Below are positions 52,867 through 61,988 of a stretch of DNA of 64,000 nucleotides, one piece after another (the stretch's first letter is position 1; the number at the start of each line of letters is the position of its first letter). The stretch is from Thioglobus_B sp964558405 (GTDB taxonomy: Bacteria; Pseudomonadota; Gammaproteobacteria; PS1; Pseudothioglobaceae). The DNA is taken from positions 19,777 to 83,776 of the forward strand of contig CAZLDG010000001.1 in NCBI GenBank assembly GCA_964558405.1. Reading direction: 5' to 3'. The notes beneath the pieces were generated by a model. The model worked only from the letters and a program-made list of their open reading frames with translations. It made no database searches and was not told the DNA's origin. The position numbers were made by a program, and so were the translations under genes.

Positions 52867-54575
52867 TGCTGTTGTCGTTGTTGTGTGTCCGCATCCATAT
52901 CGCTGGCAATACTTAGCTGACAATAGGTTGGCTCACTAGAGAAAAACTCAACTCTGATTTCTCTTAATACCTTATCTCTTAACACACCCAGGGTTAATAC
53001 TTGGCCCGGCTCTAATGTGTCCACCAATTCAATGAACTGTTGTTGTTTAAGTGCAACCTGATTGGCAGTGATAATTTTATCCCCTACATACAGGCCAGAG
53101 TGGTGAGCGCAACTTTGGTGCAAGACCTGGGTAATAATGATTTGCCCAGCCTGCTCTTTGCTATGAATGCCAAAATTAGACAGGTCTGATTTTTTATGAC
53201 TAAATTTACACTCAACACCCACATAGCTCAGTACTTGGGTTAGTGGCAGTTCTTTGGTGTCATACAGATAATCGGCAAAGAATTCAGAAAAATCCGTCTT
53301 AGTCAGTTGTTCTACCACCTGTTGTACCGTACTATTCTCAGTGCCTTGCTGTTGATAATGCTGCCAAATATATTGCAAAATATCATCCAAAGTGTTTTGG
53401 TCTTTGGTGCGTCTTCTGATTTCTATATCTAAGACCAAGGCCAGCAATGCACCCTTGGTATAGTAACTGACAATCGCATTCGGTGCATTTTCATCTTGTT
53501 GATAAAATCGTGTCCAGGCGTCATAACTAGATTCTGCCAACGACTGCAGGTGACGTCCGCGAGATTTTTGTACGCGAGTCATGGTTTGCGCGAGTAAATC
53601 CAAATAAACCTCAGGGCTAATCAACTTGGTTCTTAATAGGGACAACTCATCATAATACGAGGTAAAGCCCTCATAAATCCACAACTGCTCGGTATAGTTT
53701 TCTCGAGAAAAATCCAGCTGATGAAAGCTACTAGGCTTAATGGTTTTCACCCACCAAGCATGGAAATATTCATGTGAACATAGCGCCAAAAACTTGGCAT
53801 AATCTTGGCGCACACCACTCTCACCCACCACAGGCAGATCCTTTCTAGAACAAATAAGACTACAAGAATTGCGATGCTCCAAACCGCCATAACCTTGGGT
53901 GCGAACCAGGGTTAAAAAGTGGTACTCATCAAAGGGTGCTTCAGAGAAAAAATCCAAATGGTGTTGGCAAATCTTACTCAGATCTCGCTCAAGTCGACTG
54001 GTGTCTGCCTGATGCGTACCACTTAGTGCCAAGCTGTGTTGAATGCCTTTAAGTTCAAACTCAGCTGTACAAAGATTGGCTATCTCCACCGGGTAGTCAA
54101 TCAGCGCTTGATAGTCTTCAGCCTCAAATTCTAGCGCTGATAACGCCTTAAGCCCCGTGGCAATCTGCCAGTACTCATTAGGCTTTTCAATTGTTAGCCT
54201 GCAACTCTCTTGCTCGAGCCCCAAAGGCAATAAAAACACACTAGAGCCATTAAAAAAAGCTCGATCACCATCCAGATAAGCCGAGCGCACTGAGAGATCA
54301 AAGGCGTAAACCTCATACTCAAGGGTGATTTCACCCTCATGCGGCTGTACAATCCAATGATGCTTATCGAGTTTTTTAACCGAGAGATTTTCGCCAGCGC
54401 CACTGGCGCGAATACTCACCACATTTTTACAAAAATCACGAATCAGATAGCTGCCAGCAATCCAATTAGGCAGTGAAAGCACCTGGCCCAAAGGATTGGG
54501 GTTGGGAATATTAAGGGTAAGCGCAAATAGGTGCGCGTGAGAATCTTTGGCCGCTAGGTGATAGGAAAGGCTCAT
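52848..54575 (-). CDS. M61 family (glycyl aminopeptidase-like) metallopeptidase with PDZ domain
   Basis: The 575-residue protein has an N-terminal beta domain, a central gluzincin domain with HEYFHAW (zinc ligands and catalytic Glu) and a C-terminal PDZ domain (about 455-550). This is the M61 plan; characterised members remove N-terminal Gly or Ala. No signal peptide is obvious. It overlaps tolC by four bases (ATGA). The substrate is unknown. Confidence 0.9.
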   Translation of the reverse strand: MSLSYHLAAKDSHAHLFALTLNIPNPNPLGQVLSLPNWIAGSYLIRDFCKNVVSIRASGAGENLSVKKLDKHHWIVQPHEGEITLEYEVYAFDLSVRSAYLDGDRAFFNGSSVFLLPLGLEQESCRLTIEKPNEYWQIATGLKALSALEFEAEDYQALIDYPVEIANLCTAEFELKGIQHSLALSGTHQADTSRLERDLSKICQHHLDFFSEAPFDEYHFLTLVRTQGYGGLEHRNSCSLICSRKDLPVVGESGVRQDYAKFLALCSHEYFHAWWVKTIKPSSFHQLDFSRENYTEQLWIYEGFTSYYDELSLLRTKLISPEVYLDLLAQTMTRVQKSRGRHLQSLAESSYDAWTRFYQQDENAPNAIVSYYTKGALLALVLDIEIRRRTKDQNTLDDILQYIWQHYQQQGTENSTVQQVVEQLTKTDFSEFFADYLYDTKELPLTQVLSYVGVECKFSHKKSDLSNFGIHSKEQAGQIIITQVLHQSCAHHSGLYVGDKIITANQVALKQQQFIELVDTLEPGQVLTLGVLRDKVLREIRVEFFSSEPTYCQLSIASDMDADTQQRQQQWFYNA

Positions 54576-55963
54576 TGAATCAGAGTATCAATATTGGCCT
54601 TATATTCCAGTACTGCCTGCTGATAATCTTTGGCTACTTGAGCTGCGCTAAGTTTGGCGCTCATCTCATTGTCTTGTGCACTGATTACCACACTGGCTTG
54701 CGAGTTACCATTGGCATAACGCTTTTGTTCTTCTTGTGCTCTATCGCTGGCAATTTGTATCTGTGTTTTACTCAGTAACAACATCTCAGATAACAGTTGA
54801 ATCTTCTCCAGACTTAACTGGGTTTTGGTATGCAATTCAATGAGTTTTTCCGCTCTAGCGCTATCGCTAGCACGAATCTGTGTTTGGGTTTTTTGCACAG
54901 CAATCTTAGACTCAGTACCACCCAGCGGATAAGACAATGACAAGCCTACTGAGTAATGCGTGCCTTGATTATCAATAGACTGATCATAGTCCAGGTGCTC
55001 ACCTTCAGACGAGAGTCCTAAGTTCAGGCTTAAATCGGCCAAAGATTTGTTTTTATTGCTTTGTAGTTGTCGTTGCAACTTGTCCAGCTCTAGACTATTA
55101 ATTTTTAGCGTTCTGGCATTTTGATCTAAAAGTTGCTCTAAGTCGGTGATCGCAACCTCGAACACTTGATACAAATCCAGCTCTGCTTTGATCAGTGTCT
55201 TGTCCAGTTTGAGTGCCAAGGCTAATTCTCGTTGTAATAGCTCTAAGGCTTGACGCGCTTGCAAGCGCTGGGTTTTAGCACGTTGATAAGCGTCTTTTTG
55301 ATTAAGTACATCAACCTTATCCACTACTGATTGTGCAAACTTATCTTCAACCAAATCTAACTCTTGTTGCGCCAACTCAACGCGAGATTGGTTAATGTCA
55401 AATTGCGCTTGCAAATAAGCCAAATTTACAAATTTTTGTAAATAACCTAGAACAAAGTTCTCTTGTTTCTCCAAGACGTTAATACGACTAATTTGCACAT
55501 CAATCTCAGCTAAGTCAGTACCCAGCCTGTCATTAATGCCGCCGCTGTTTTTCAATAAGGGTTGCGAATAATCAATCGAGAATTTATTACGATTGGTATT
55601 AAGCGCAGCCGTTGTGGCTTTGGATTTCTCCTTCCAATTATGCTTAAGCGTTAGATCACCACCCAATGTGGTTAGTTTTTTCTTGGCACTAACATCAACC
55701 GAAGTGCTCTGTAAGTCGCTATAAGTAGTAATAGAAGAAACCTCGCCATAATCTTCATCTTGATACTTGGTATCTAGTGACAATGTCCAGTCTTGATTAG
55801 CGGTGGTTGTCTGTTTATTGAGTGTAGCAATCTGCGCATCTGCCTCTAGCTGTTGAAAAAATGGATGCACATTGGTGAGTCGTTGCACAAACTCCTCAGT
55901 ACTAAGTGCTAAAGCATTCAGCGAGGTGCTGCTCATTAATATTAATACTAAGGTTTTATTCAT
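54572..55963 (-). CDS. TolC family outer-membrane efflux channel
   Basis: TolC-family proteins form the outer-membrane exit duct of efflux and type I secretion systems. The 463-residue protein has a signal peptide (about 1-20, ending LALS), and two repeats of long coiled-coil helices and beta strands. No adaptor or permease gene is adjacent, so it may serve the RND pump at 12.7-17.4 kb or others. It overlaps aroK and the M61 gene by four bases each. Confidence 0.88.
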   Translation of the reverse strand: MNKTLVLILMSSTSLNALALSTEEFVQRLTNVHPFFQQLEADAQIATLNKQTTTANQDWTLSLDTKYQDEDYGEVSSITTYSDLQSTSVDVSAKKKLTTLGGDLTLKHNWKEKSKATTAALNTNRNKFSIDYSQPLLKNSGGINDRLGTDLAEIDVQISRINVLEKQENFVLGYLQKFVNLAYLQAQFDINQSRVELAQQELDLVEDKFAQSVVDKVDVLNQKDAYQRAKTQRLQARQALELLQRELALALKLDKTLIKAELDLYQVFEVAITDLEQLLDQNARTLKINSLELDKLQRQLQSNKNKSLADLSLNLGLSSEGEHLDYDQSIDNQGTHYSVGLSLSYPLGGTESKIAVQKTQTQIRASDSARAEKLIELHTKTQLSLEKIQLLSEMLLLSKTQIQIASDRAQEEQKRYANGNSQASVVISAQDNEMSAKLSAAQVAKDYQQAVLEYKANIDTLIQ

Positions 55964-56484
55964 TTGGGAATGGACTTCTTAATTTCGTTAATAATAGCGT
56001 AGAGCTTCTTACCCGTGGTGTCAATCACCACATCAGCCACCTCTTGATACCAGTCTTCTCTGGCCTCTAGTAAATCTCGAATGGTCTTTTCTCGATCATT
56101 TGATTGTTCTAACAGGGGGCGCGTTTTAGATTTGGCTGTGCGTTTTAAGAGTTGCTCAACGGTTGAAGATAGATACACCACAAAACTGTGATTTTGTTTG
56201 AGTAGTTCGCGATTCTCAGGCTTAATAACAATGCCACCGCCTGTGGCTAAAACGATATTGGGAATCTCGCACAAATCTTTAAGCATTTGTGTCTCTCGAA
56301 TACGAAAACCCTCTTCACCTTCTACATCAAAAATATGATCAATGGCAACACCGGTTTTGGCCACAATTTCAAAATCGCTATCAAAAAAATCGCGCTTGAG
56401 TACGCAAGCCAGACGTCGACCCACTGATGTTTTTCCTGAGCCCATTGGCCCCACCAAAACAACATTAGGCGCTTGCTGAGTCAT
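55960..56484 (-). CDS. aroK: Shikimate kinase
   Basis: AroK phosphorylates shikimate in the chorismate pathway. From the ATG at 56484 the protein has 174 residues, with the P-loop GPMGSGKTSVG, DSDFEI for shikimate/Mg binding and the GGG motif in ATGGGIV. An upstream in-frame start at 56517 is inside the zinc-finger gene, which ends with a TAATG overlap at this ATG. aroB, the usual partner, is not adjacent. Confidence 0.95.
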   Translation of the reverse strand: MTQQAPNVVLVGPMGSGKTSVGRRLACVLKRDFFDSDFEIVAKTGVAIDHIFDVEGEEGFRIRETQMLKDLCEIPNIVLATGGGIVIKPENRELLKQNHSFVVYLSSTVEQLLKRTAKSKTRPLLEQSNDREKTIRDLLEAREDWYQEVADVVIDTTGKKLYAIINEIKKSIPK

Positions 56485-56672
56485 TACTGCTCTACCAACT
56501 GATAACTGGCGCCACAATAAGGGCAGTCTGCCTTACCTTTGGCGTCAAATTTTAAATACACCTTCGGATGCATATTCCATTTTTGCGCCTCAGGTGGCGG
56601 ACAATGAAACGGTAAATCCTTTTTCTCAACCTGAGAAAAGCTTACGTGTTTTTGCGAATGCTCTGCGCTCAT
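56484..56672 (-). CDS. Small zinc-finger (zf-CHCC, NDUFS6-like) protein
   Basis: From the ATG at 56672 the protein has 62 residues. It has the CHCC zinc pattern: Cys in PFHCPPP, His in NMHPKVYL and two Cys in DCPYCGA. This family is widespread in proteobacteria and related to the C-terminus of mitochondrial complex I subunit NDUFS6, but its bacterial role is unsettled. It sits between ilvE (stop two bases upstream) and aroK (one-base overlap). Confidence 0.88.
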   Translation of the reverse strand: MSAEHSQKHVSFSQVEKKDLPFHCPPPEAQKWNMHPKVYLKFDAKGKADCPYCGASYQLVEQ

Positions 56673-56674
56673 CG

Positions 56675-57607
56675 TTAACGACAAATACCCTTGGCAATCC
56701 AAGATTTGTATTGCTGATTACGACCATAAACACAATCAAAATACAGTGATTGAATTTGCTCAGTAATTGGACCACGAGAACCATTGCCAATTATGCGATT
56801 ATCCAGCTCACGAATTGGTGTTACTTCGGCAGCCGTACCAGTGAAAAACGCTTCATCGGCACAATAAACCTCATCACGAGTAATACGCTTTTCCACCACC
56901 TTGTAGCCCAAATCGGTTGCTAGAGTGAAAATGGTATCACGGGTAATACCCGCCAAGGCCGAGGTTAGATCTGGTGTATAGATGACACCATCACGAATAA
57001 TAAAAATATTCTCGCCTGAGCCTTCAGCCACAAAACCATCAACATCCAGTAGTAGCGCTTCATCATAACCGTCAGTTAGCGCTTCTTGCAAGGCCAGCAT
57101 TGAATTAATGTAGTTACCATTGGCTTTGGCTTTGGTCATGGCAATATTGGCGTGATGACGCGTATAGCTCGAGGTGCGAATACGAATACCATTTTTCATA
57201 TTATCCTCGCCCAAATAAGCACCCCATTCCCAAGCGGCAATAATGGTATGTACGCTTAGATTATCTGCTCTTAGACCCATACCTTCTGAACCATAAAAAC
57301 ACATCGGACGAATATAAGCACTATCTAGGCCATTTTTAGCCACCGCATCTTTTTGTGCTTGATTAATCTCTGCTTTAGAGTAACCAATGTCCATGTTCAT
57401 AATCTTAGCCGAATTAAACAGGCGATCAGTATGCTCTTCAATTCTAAAGATTGCTGGACCCTGATCCGTATGATAAGCACGCACGCCTTCAAACACACCC
57501 ATGCCATAATGCAGTGTATGGGTTAGCACATGAGTTTTGGCATCGCGCCAATCAACCCACTGACCGTCGTACCAAATTAAACCTTCTCTATCGTCAAATC
57601 CACTCAT
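56675..57607 (-). CDS. ilvE: Branched-chain amino acid aminotransferase
   Basis: IlvE is the final PLP-dependent transaminase for leucine, isoleucine and valine. The 310-residue fold-type IV enzyme has LTHTLHYGMGVFEGVRAY, the PLP Lys in TKAKANGNYINSM, and the phosphate-binding EGSGENIFI. It lies three bases after lysC. Confidence 0.96.
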   Translation of the reverse strand: MSGFDDREGLIWYDGQWVDWRDAKTHVLTHTLHYGMGVFEGVRAYHTDQGPAIFRIEEHTDRLFNSAKIMNMDIGYSKAEINQAQKDAVAKNGLDSAYIRPMCFYGSEGMGLRADNLSVHTIIAAWEWGAYLGEDNMKNGIRIRTSSYTRHHANIAMTKAKANGNYINSMLALQEALTDGYDEALLLDVDGFVAEGSGENIFIIRDGVIYTPDLTSALAGITRDTIFTLATDLGYKVVEKRITRDEVYCADEAFFTGTAAEVTPIRELDNRIIGNGSRGPITEQIQSLYFDCVYGRNQQYKSWIAKGICR

Positions 57608-57610
57608 CTT

Positions 57611-58834
57611 TTATTCCTTGTCTAGCTCAAATGCAGCGTGCAAAGCACGAACTGCCAATTCTAAATACTTCTCATCAATCACCACGGAGATCTTAATCTC
57701 AGAAGTTGAAATCATTTGGATATTAATGCCTTCATTGTGCAAAATCTCAAACATTTGCGCGGCAATACCCGCATGAGAACGCATACCAATACCCACCAAT
57801 GATACTTTAACCACTTTGTCATCGTTTTGCACGGCAATGGCGTCCAAGTCTTGACGCACCGCCTCTAAGATGGTGTTGGTCTTTTCATAATCATTGCGGT
57901 GTACAGTAAAGGCAAAGTTAGTCAAACCTTCACGCGCCGAGACACTTTGTACAATCATATCCACTTCAATATTGGCATCACTGATTGGCTTTAGAATCTT
58001 AAACGCCACACCTGGCTCATCCGGCACACCAATCAAACTAAGCTTAGCCTCGTCCTTATTGTGTGCAATACCTGAAATAACTGCTTGTTCCATAATGTTT
58101 TCCTCGCTGGTAATTAGTGTGCCTTGTGGATTATCAATCATTGACGATAAAACGCGTAAAGGTACTTTGTATTTGGATGCAAACTCTACCGAGCGAATTT
58201 GCAAAACTTTCGAGCCTAGTGATGCCATCTCTAGCATCTCCTCATAACTCACCGCGTGCATTTTGCGCGCCTTAGGCTCAATACGTGGATCGGTGGTATA
58301 CACGCCATCCACATCGGTATAAATCTGACACTCATCTGCTTTAAGCGCTGCTGCTAATGCAACCGCTGTGGTATCTGAACCGCCACGACCCAGTGTGGTG
58401 ATATGACTATTCTCATCTGCGCCTTGGAAGCCGGCTACAACCACAACCTTGCCCGCATCTAAACTGTTACGAATGCGATGATCATCAATGGATTTAATAC
58501 GCGCCTTACCATGTGAGCTATCCGTGGTGATGCGCACTTGTGAACCCGTATAAGAAATCGCCCCACAACCGAGCTGCTGCAAAGCCATGGCTAAGAGTGA
58601 AATGGTCACTTGCTCGCCAGTGGTTAATAGCACATCCATCTCACGCAATGATGGCACGTCTTGAATCTCGTTGGCCAATGCAGTAAGACGATTGGTCTCG
58701 CCACTCATGGCAGAAACCGTCACCACTACCTGGTTGCCCTGGTCATGAAACGCTTTGATTTTTTGTGCGACCGCCTGAATACGCTCTACCGAACCTACTG
58801 AAGTACCGCCATATTTTTGTACAATTAACGCCAT
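57611..58834 (-). CDS. lysC: Aspartate kinase
   Basis: This enzyme phosphorylates aspartate at the head of lysine, threonine, methionine and DAP synthesis. The 407-residue protein begins VQKYGGTSVGS, has the kinase domain (1-250) and two C-terminal ACT domains (about 265-400) for feedback control. It is the monofunctional type without homoserine dehydrogenase. It is the first gene of a nine-gene packed minus-strand run. Confidence 0.95.
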   Translation of the reverse strand: MALIVQKYGGTSVGSVERIQAVAQKIKAFHDQGNQVVVTVSAMSGETNRLTALANEIQDVPSLREMDVLLTTGEQVTISLLAMALQQLGCGAISYTGSQVRITTDSSHGKARIKSIDDHRIRNSLDAGKVVVVAGFQGADENSHITTLGRGGSDTTAVALAAALKADECQIYTDVDGVYTTDPRIEPKARKMHAVSYEEMLEMASLGSKVLQIRSVEFASKYKVPLRVLSSMIDNPQGTLITSEENIMEQAVISGIAHNKDEAKLSLIGVPDEPGVAFKILKPISDANIEVDMIVQSVSAREGLTNFAFTVHRNDYEKTNTILEAVRQDLDAIAVQNDDKVVKVSLVGIGMRSHAGIAAQMFEILHNEGINIQMISTSEIKISVVIDEKYLELAVRALHAAFELDKE

Positions 58835-58863
58835 TGATTGTTCATTATCAAAATAATGGCTAA

Positions 58864-58893
58864 ATTATACGTTAGGGATTTGCTTTTCAGCAA
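58864..58893 (-). promoter_or_regulatory. Candidate promoter of the lysC-to-cysE run
   Basis: On the minus strand TTGCTG (58888-58893), an 18-bp spacer and a perfect TATAAT (58864-58869) lie 29 nt before the lysC ATG, immediately downstream of the terminator of the RND gene. No lysine riboswitch-like leader is possible in so short a space. Confidence 0.6.
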
Positions 58894-58900
58894 TAAAAAA

Positions 58901-58916
58901 GCCTGCTGGCGCAGGC
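58901..58916 (-). terminator. Rho-independent terminator after the MMPL/RND gene
   Basis: Stem GCCTGC/GCAGGC with a 4-nt loop, followed on the minus strand by a run of six T's. It separates the RND gene (stop at 58944) from the lysC promoter. Confidence 0.85.
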
Positions 58917-58943
58917 TGTTTTTAAAAGTTTTTTATGATGTAA

Positions 58944-61823
58944 TTATTTCTTGCCAAACACGTACTTCGGCTTAAACACGTAAACCAGTAGCGGAATAAT
59001 GGTCAACGCAATCACCACATCAATAATCAACGCCTCAGAGATAAATACGCCCAACGCCCAAGTATTGGCCAGTTGTGTCATCAGCAGTGGAATAAAACTT
59101 GCCAGTAGTACTACAATCGAGGCAAATACTGCTGCACCTGTAGTCTCTAGTGTATTTCGTAGTGCCTCTACCCACTGACCGCCCGTGGCCTGCATTTCTT
59201 CTTTAAGACGCGAAATCATATAAATACCATAATCCACACCCAGACCCATGGCAATGGATAGTGATACCAGCGTGGCGAAATGTAGATTGCCCGACCAGTT
59301 TTCTACACTGGTGAAATAAGCACCTAAACCGTATTGGGCAAATAATGTGACCAATAGCGTTGAGGTTAAAATACCCGCAACCAGTGGTGAGCCAAAAATC
59401 AGCGCAGCAATAATGAAAATTGCCAATGCGGTAATCAGTGGTGAGGTTAACCATTCTTGCATAGCAACATCATGTGTGGCCTCGGTTGCACCCAAGAATC
59501 CACCCACGGCGACTGTGTCGGTACCACTGTCTTCAATTTGCACGGTTTTACCACTCTCAGGCATATTCACTACATCGCCCGATTTAAAGCCCCAGGTTAC
59601 TTCTTTAAAGCCAGGATCGTTTTCATGTTTTTTGAAAAACGCCTGAATGTCTTGCACCGTTTGATGCGTCTTCACTGGATCCATAGTGTTAACAAAGCCC
59701 ATAATCACACCCTCGTTCCAATCTTTAGAAACAAACGACTCTAGATCGCCTTGAGAGGTATTAGCCTCTAATAAGCCATTAAAGCCGGTCACAATCTCAT
59801 TAGCATCTGGAATCCACTGCGGATCCTCAGGGTCACCATATACATCTAGATTCTTGGCAATAAATTCTGCATTTGGCACATGGAAATACTTCAGATCAGG
59901 CTCTTGACCTGGCGGGGTCATCATCAGCATGTTTACAATTTTCATAAATTGAATGTAAGAGCCGGTAAAGCCAATGTTTGGATGAGCACGCATCCAGTCT
60001 TCGGTCTTCTCAATTGCCGCTTGTACTTCAGCGTTGTTAAATGCACCTTGTGGCGCATCTTCATCCTCATCCCAACACGGTGTACCTGGTGGCATAGAAC
60101 CATCATAAGCACAAGGTGCTAACATTGGGAAATGCTCAGGCTTACCCTTAACTGGAATATTCACCGAAATCACCCCCGGCATTACCTCGCCGAGACGACG
60201 CAGATCAATATTGGCATCTGAATCGTATTTAAAGGCAGCACGTGCATAGTTAATACCCACTTCTACACCTGGCATAATCGATTTATCACTCGGCGTAAAA
60301 ATCTTAGTCTGATAAGCGCTCCAGCCAATCAACAACACAATCAAACCAATAGGAATAACCTTGGCCGGACCGGTGATAACACCAGTTAGCACCCCTGCCA
60401 TTTTCTTCTCAAAGGCAGAAGATTCGCACATGGCGTCATTTTTCTCCAACTGCTTAGGTGAGAACATCGCCATGAGAATTGGCGAGATGGTGGTGGTGGT
60501 AATAAGAATGGTCATCATGCCAAACATACCAAAATAAGCATAAGCCTTGTAGAAGGAAATATCCACAAATGACAAAGTAAAGAAGCCCACCATATCGGTG
60601 ACAATCGCCAGTGTTGCTGGCACAATTGTATGGGCAATCGCACTTTCTGCAGCCTGTATTGGTGTGCAATTCTCACTGTGTAATTCGTTTAAATAACGTC
60701 GCACTACTTGCACGGCGTGTCCGGTACCAATGGCCAGCAGTAACATCGGTGTCAGTACCATCATTGTGGTGAGCTTATATTGGGTAAAGCCCATCAATCC
60801 CAAGGTAATAACAATAGTAGAAACCACACCGAGCAGCGGGAATAACGAACCACGCCAGCCTTTGTTTAGATACCAAAGCGCCGCCACCACAATAAGAAAC
60901 GAAATCACAAACAGCCACCATTTCTGCACCAAGTCATGCAGCATAAAGGCCAAGAAATACGGCTCACCGGCAATACGCACTTCCACGCGATCGCCATGGG
61001 TGGCTTTAATCTCATCCACCATGTTAATCACACTAGAAACCCACGGCAGATAATCAGTTTTTACCGTATCGGAATAATCACCGACAATAAAGAAACCTTT
61101 GGCGCGACAGATGTCATCATTGTACCAATCATCCTCGCCAAAAATACAACGCTCACCATTTGGCTTTTGCTTAAGCATGAGCATTGGTGCCAATACTGGA
61201 TTGGTTTCAATACCTTTTTTCAAATGCGCTAGCTGTGCATCGGCAACTTGCTTATCCGTGGTATTAATTCCGGCAACTGGAATTAAGCGTTCAAACTTTA
61301 GACCACCATCATCCGAAGTACCCATGTACTTAATCTTTTGCGCGGCAATGTCCATAAAGTTTGATGGACGCGAGTGCTCAAGCGCCACCATGTCGTTATG
61401 GGCTTTTTGCACCATATTGACAAACCATGGTTGATAAATATCACCTGAGCTCTGCCAAGTGCCATTAGCACTCTCACAAATAGCCTGAGTCATTTTTGCT
61501 GGGGCAGATTCATGAATCCTTAGACCGGTCTCAGGGTTGTAACGCACGATCTCGTCCGCATCTTGATAGGGATTATCACCACCCACACAATCCTTAAGCA
61601 CGAAACCGGTAACCATAATATTACCAAAGCCAAACTTTTGCTCACCATAGGCATTGGCGGCCACGTAGCGGTTCACCTCAGGCAGCAAGGTATCTGGATC
61701 GTTGCGTATATCCAAGTCCTTAATAAAGTAGGCCGATACCAAGGTAAACACTGCCATAATGCCGAGAATCACATTACGATTACGCACCGCAAAAGCGGCA
61801 TATCTAGAAGCAAAATTATTCAT
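58944..61823 (-). CDS. RND superfamily MMPL-type exporter
   Basis: From the ATG at 61823 (with AGGA upstream) the protein has 959 residues. It has two halves, each with one helix, a large periplasmic domain and five helices, the plan of MMPL/HpnN-type RND transporters (COG1033) that move lipids or hydrophobic compounds. The periplasmic loops are acidic and contain cysteines (as in CAYDGSMPPGTPCWDEDED) that could form disulfides. It shares no adaptor gene. Its upstream neighbour is a DUF1302 outer-membrane protein, a pairing common in marine gammaproteobacteria. Substrate unknown. Confidence 0.88.
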   Translation of the reverse strand: MNNFASRYAAFAVRNRNVILGIMAVFTLVSAYFIKDLDIRNDPDTLLPEVNRYVAANAYGEQKFGFGNIMVTGFVLKDCVGGDNPYQDADEIVRYNPETGLRIHESAPAKMTQAICESANGTWQSSGDIYQPWFVNMVQKAHNDMVALEHSRPSNFMDIAAQKIKYMGTSDDGGLKFERLIPVAGINTTDKQVADAQLAHLKKGIETNPVLAPMLMLKQKPNGERCIFGEDDWYNDDICRAKGFFIVGDYSDTVKTDYLPWVSSVINMVDEIKATHGDRVEVRIAGEPYFLAFMLHDLVQKWWLFVISFLIVVAALWYLNKGWRGSLFPLLGVVSTIVITLGLMGFTQYKLTTMMVLTPMLLLAIGTGHAVQVVRRYLNELHSENCTPIQAAESAIAHTIVPATLAIVTDMVGFFTLSFVDISFYKAYAYFGMFGMMTILITTTTISPILMAMFSPKQLEKNDAMCESSAFEKKMAGVLTGVITGPAKVIPIGLIVLLIGWSAYQTKIFTPSDKSIMPGVEVGINYARAAFKYDSDANIDLRRLGEVMPGVISVNIPVKGKPEHFPMLAPCAYDGSMPPGTPCWDEDEDAPQGAFNNAEVQAAIEKTEDWMRAHPNIGFTGSYIQFMKIVNMLMMTPPGQEPDLKYFHVPNAEFIAKNLDVYGDPEDPQWIPDANEIVTGFNGLLEANTSQGDLESFVSKDWNEGVIMGFVNTMDPVKTHQTVQDIQAFFKKHENDPGFKEVTWGFKSGDVVNMPESGKTVQIEDSGTDTVAVGGFLGATEATHDVAMQEWLTSPLITALAIFIIAALIFGSPLVAGILTSTLLVTLFAQYGLGAYFTSVENWSGNLHFATLVSLSIAMGLGVDYGIYMISRLKEEMQATGGQWVEALRNTLETTGAAVFASIVVLLASFIPLLMTQLANTWALGVFISEALIIDVVIALTIIPLLVYVFKPKYVFGKK

Positions 61824-61859
61824 ATTTTTCCTATTGCGCCGTAGCACTTATTCAAAACT

Positions 61860-61896
61860 CAATATCAAAAAAAAGTAATTTCTTTTTTTGATATTG
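61860..61896. promoter_or_regulatory. Long AT-rich inverted repeat upstream of the MMPL/RND gene
   Basis: A perfect 14-bp inverted repeat (CAATATCAAAAAAA and TTTTTTTGATATTG) encloses a 9-nt loop. It lies 36 bases upstream of the RND start codon and downstream of the DUF1302 terminator. It could be an operator or a 5'-UTR hairpin; it lacks the GC core of an intrinsic terminator. Confidence 0.6.
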
Positions 61897-61947
61897 AATC
61901 TACTTATCTATATTAGTAAATTCTTATTTTATTTTGAAGATAAAAAA

Positions 61948-61965
61948 GCCTGCACTAATGCAGGC
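61948..61965 (-). terminator. Rho-independent terminator after the DUF1302 gene
   Basis: Stem GCCTGCA/TGCAGGC with a 4-nt loop; the minus strand continues into six T's, 24 bases after the DUF1302 stop. A shorter T run on the other side allows weak bidirectional use. Confidence 0.85.
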
Positions 61966-61988
61966 TTTTAAGTTTTGTTTAAATCGAC

